The position numbers and the translations under genes are program-made. The notes beneath the pieces were generated by a model that worked only from the letters and a program-made list of their open reading frames with translations, did no database searches and was not told the DNA's origin. A stretch of 64,000 nt of DNA. Source: Pardosa pseudoannulata. Lineage: Eukaryota > Arthropoda > Arachnida > Araneae > Lycosidae. The stretch spans positions 100,031,752 to 100,095,751 of the forward strand of contig CM063509.1 in the NCBI GenBank assembly GCA_032207245.1, read 5' to 3'. Positions 57,301-60,300 of this stretch are shown here, piece by piece (positions within the stretch are counted from its first letter, which is position 1; each line of letters starts with the position of its first letter).

Positions 57301-60300
57301 TACTTAATAATACCTCTGTATATATCCTAATATACCCAGATGAAAAGCCAACAATTATACAGGTCCAGTCAGCTCCACCTTGAAGACTCCTACATAATTA
57401 AAAAATAATTAATAAAATCATTTGAATCACTGGGCTAGAATTATAAAATCATTGATTGGTAATCTCTACCTTTTCTGAGAGGCAAGAGGTAAACACAGCA
57501 AACTCGTAATGTTTTCATCTCTAAAATAACAAAAAAACAATTTTATTTCATTGAAAATAAAATTTTCACGAAATGTGAAAACGGTACTAAATAAATTTAC
57601 ATAGTTATTCAATACTCGTTATGTATCTAGGATAAAATAATACATAAAGATTTTTTATAAATTTATACACATAAGAATGTTGATTCATTATATTGCTTAT
57701 CTTCCTGTTAAATACGAGGCGCATCCAGAAAGTATGTTTCCCTATTTGAAAGAAAAAAAGAACTCACACTTTCACGGACATATTTATTAGCAATATATTT
57801 GTTCCTAACATAATTTGTTGCGGACATATTTGTTGAAAAATAGCAGCAATGTTTCAGCTATTTTTCAACATAGCCACCACTAGAATTGAGACACTTGTCA
57901 TATTGTGGGATCAACTTTTGTATACCTCTGTCGTAGAACTCTGCTGCCTGTGAATGGAACCAGCCTTCCTGTCCCAGAACACCATGCACATCCCTTTCCG
58001 TACCGATAATGTCTGTTTGAATTTGGTCCTGACCGAAGATCCACTATGATGCCAATGCATTGACTGCTGCTTGGTTTCCAGGGTAAAGTAAGAAATTCAA
58101 GTTTCATTGCCCGTGGCGATCCTGTCAAGGAACTCGTCGCCATCATCGTGATACCGCTGCAGAAATGTCAGTGGTGCTTCTAAGCGTCAAATTTTGTGTT
58201 CGGGTGTCAGTTTCAGCTCATAGGCCTGACAGAGCTAATGACAAATTTCAATTGGTGCAACGCTTTGTGCATTCAAGATCACCAACAGAACACTGCAGGC
58301 GGTGGGAGAAGGAATTAAGAGTTTCCATTTCGGACCACTACTACCCCGCTACTGAAACAAATTGGGACTTGTCCAGCTGGCATATGATTAATACATCATA
58401 GATCTGTTACGCATGTGCAATTTTCATGGCTAATTACGTTTACTTTAAAGAGGAAAACATCGGGAAACTTACTTTCTGGATGAGCCTCGTATGTATATAT
58501 GCATGTTATATATAGAGAAATTTTACAGATAGTTATCCATACATTAAATATCACATACACATACAGATATTGGGCAAAATAATAAAAACAACTGTGAAAG
58601 AATGCAAATTTTTATTAGTATGGAGTTGGGCCACCATTGGCTCAAATTACAATTTTTATGCAGCATAGGTTTGATAAAGATTGTGCACACAGTTTAAGGG
58701 AACACACAGCTGGTCCTCCTGCAGTGTGGTCTTGAGTGTGCATGGTGGATGAAACTAGAGCATAGACTCTAAAAAAACCTCACAAAGACTCAATTAATAT
58801 CAGAAGACTGGGGCTACCCTGTTCAGATGTTCAATTTCATATTATGCTCATCTAACATTTTAACACAGCAAGTCATGTGCACTACACATTGCCACCTTGG
58901 AATATAGGATGCTCTCCAAAAAATAAGAGTCTGGAGCATAGGGTATAAATGGTCTGTGAGAGTACAGCAGAAATGATCACCTGTGACCTTCTCCCTCAAG
59001 ACTATGAGTATCCTCAAGCCAGAATAAGATATCGCTCCTCATACCACCAAAGAGTCTCTTCCATGCTCTACAGTATGGAATGTGAAATTCATCTACCAAT
59101 GATCACCAGACAAACACACATCTGGTAGTCTGAAATGATGTAAATGATGATTTGTCAGACCAGATCACCTGTTCCAATTGCTGTTATGTCCAGTTTTGGT
59201 AGGCACTAGGACTTTTGCTCTGCAGATTCTACAACAACATTGACAGCTTTGGGATGGCTACTCTGTGATTAATAATCATAGCATGCAGCTCCCATTAAAT
59301 AGATATAAGGTTCTGGAAATGGATGTTCATCTTGGAGGTTATCTGCTGAGGTGTAGTCTTACTTTTTGGTCAACTATCCTCTTCAACAAATGTCTACTTC
59401 GACTTTCACCCCCTGTTCTGCTTTGAAAATGACACCTTTCCCAGTGATATATAGGCTGTCATACTTCTTAACACAGTGGACTGAAACACCCATAAGGTTG
59501 GCTCTTCGAGACATGGATGCTCTAGTGAGGTAAGCTCCAATAATCATGCCTCTTTGCACATTTAGCAGAATCTTTGCTGAGAACAGAATTTTCTCATACA
59601 ACTCTCACACCAGCAAATGTTTAACTGATACCTTCCCTTATTCCACTGCTAGATATCAAAATATTGCAACCAATGATGATGATGCATTGAATAGTCAATG
59701 TATGACACACTTTAATATGGATGTTCCTATTATTTTGCCCTACACCTAAATGTATTACTGGTTCAATCACAGATATAAATATCTAGACCAGGGATGGACA
59801 AACTTTTTCAGCCGCAGGCCAAAAATCAAAAGAAAATAAGTTTGGGGGACCAAGATAAATTTTTTTTTAATTTTAAAAATAATATACAAGTACCTAACAG
59901 TTTAAATACGTTAATGAGATGAATGAAATTGCGATTTCATTTTTAAAAGTTCCTTATACTGAGGTTCGAAGATAGATGTACTGATTTTAAGGAATGATAC
60001 TAAATGCTCATCTGTCACTCTACTTCTGATATTATACTTTCTAACATTCAAAGTTGAAAACACTTGTTCACATATAAAAAGCAAATATACCACTGATCTT
60101 CTGTGTGTGAGATGATAAATGTGGGATATAATATTTAAGCAAAGTAGAAAAGGAGATGGATATATAATGTATAAATACATATTTAATTTGCCTCGGATTT
60201 GCCTTTGACCGGCAACTTAAAATTCTATCTGTGGGCTGGATAAAACTTTCCAGCGGGTCGGAGTTGGCCTGTGGGCCTTAGTTTGCCCATCCCTCATCTA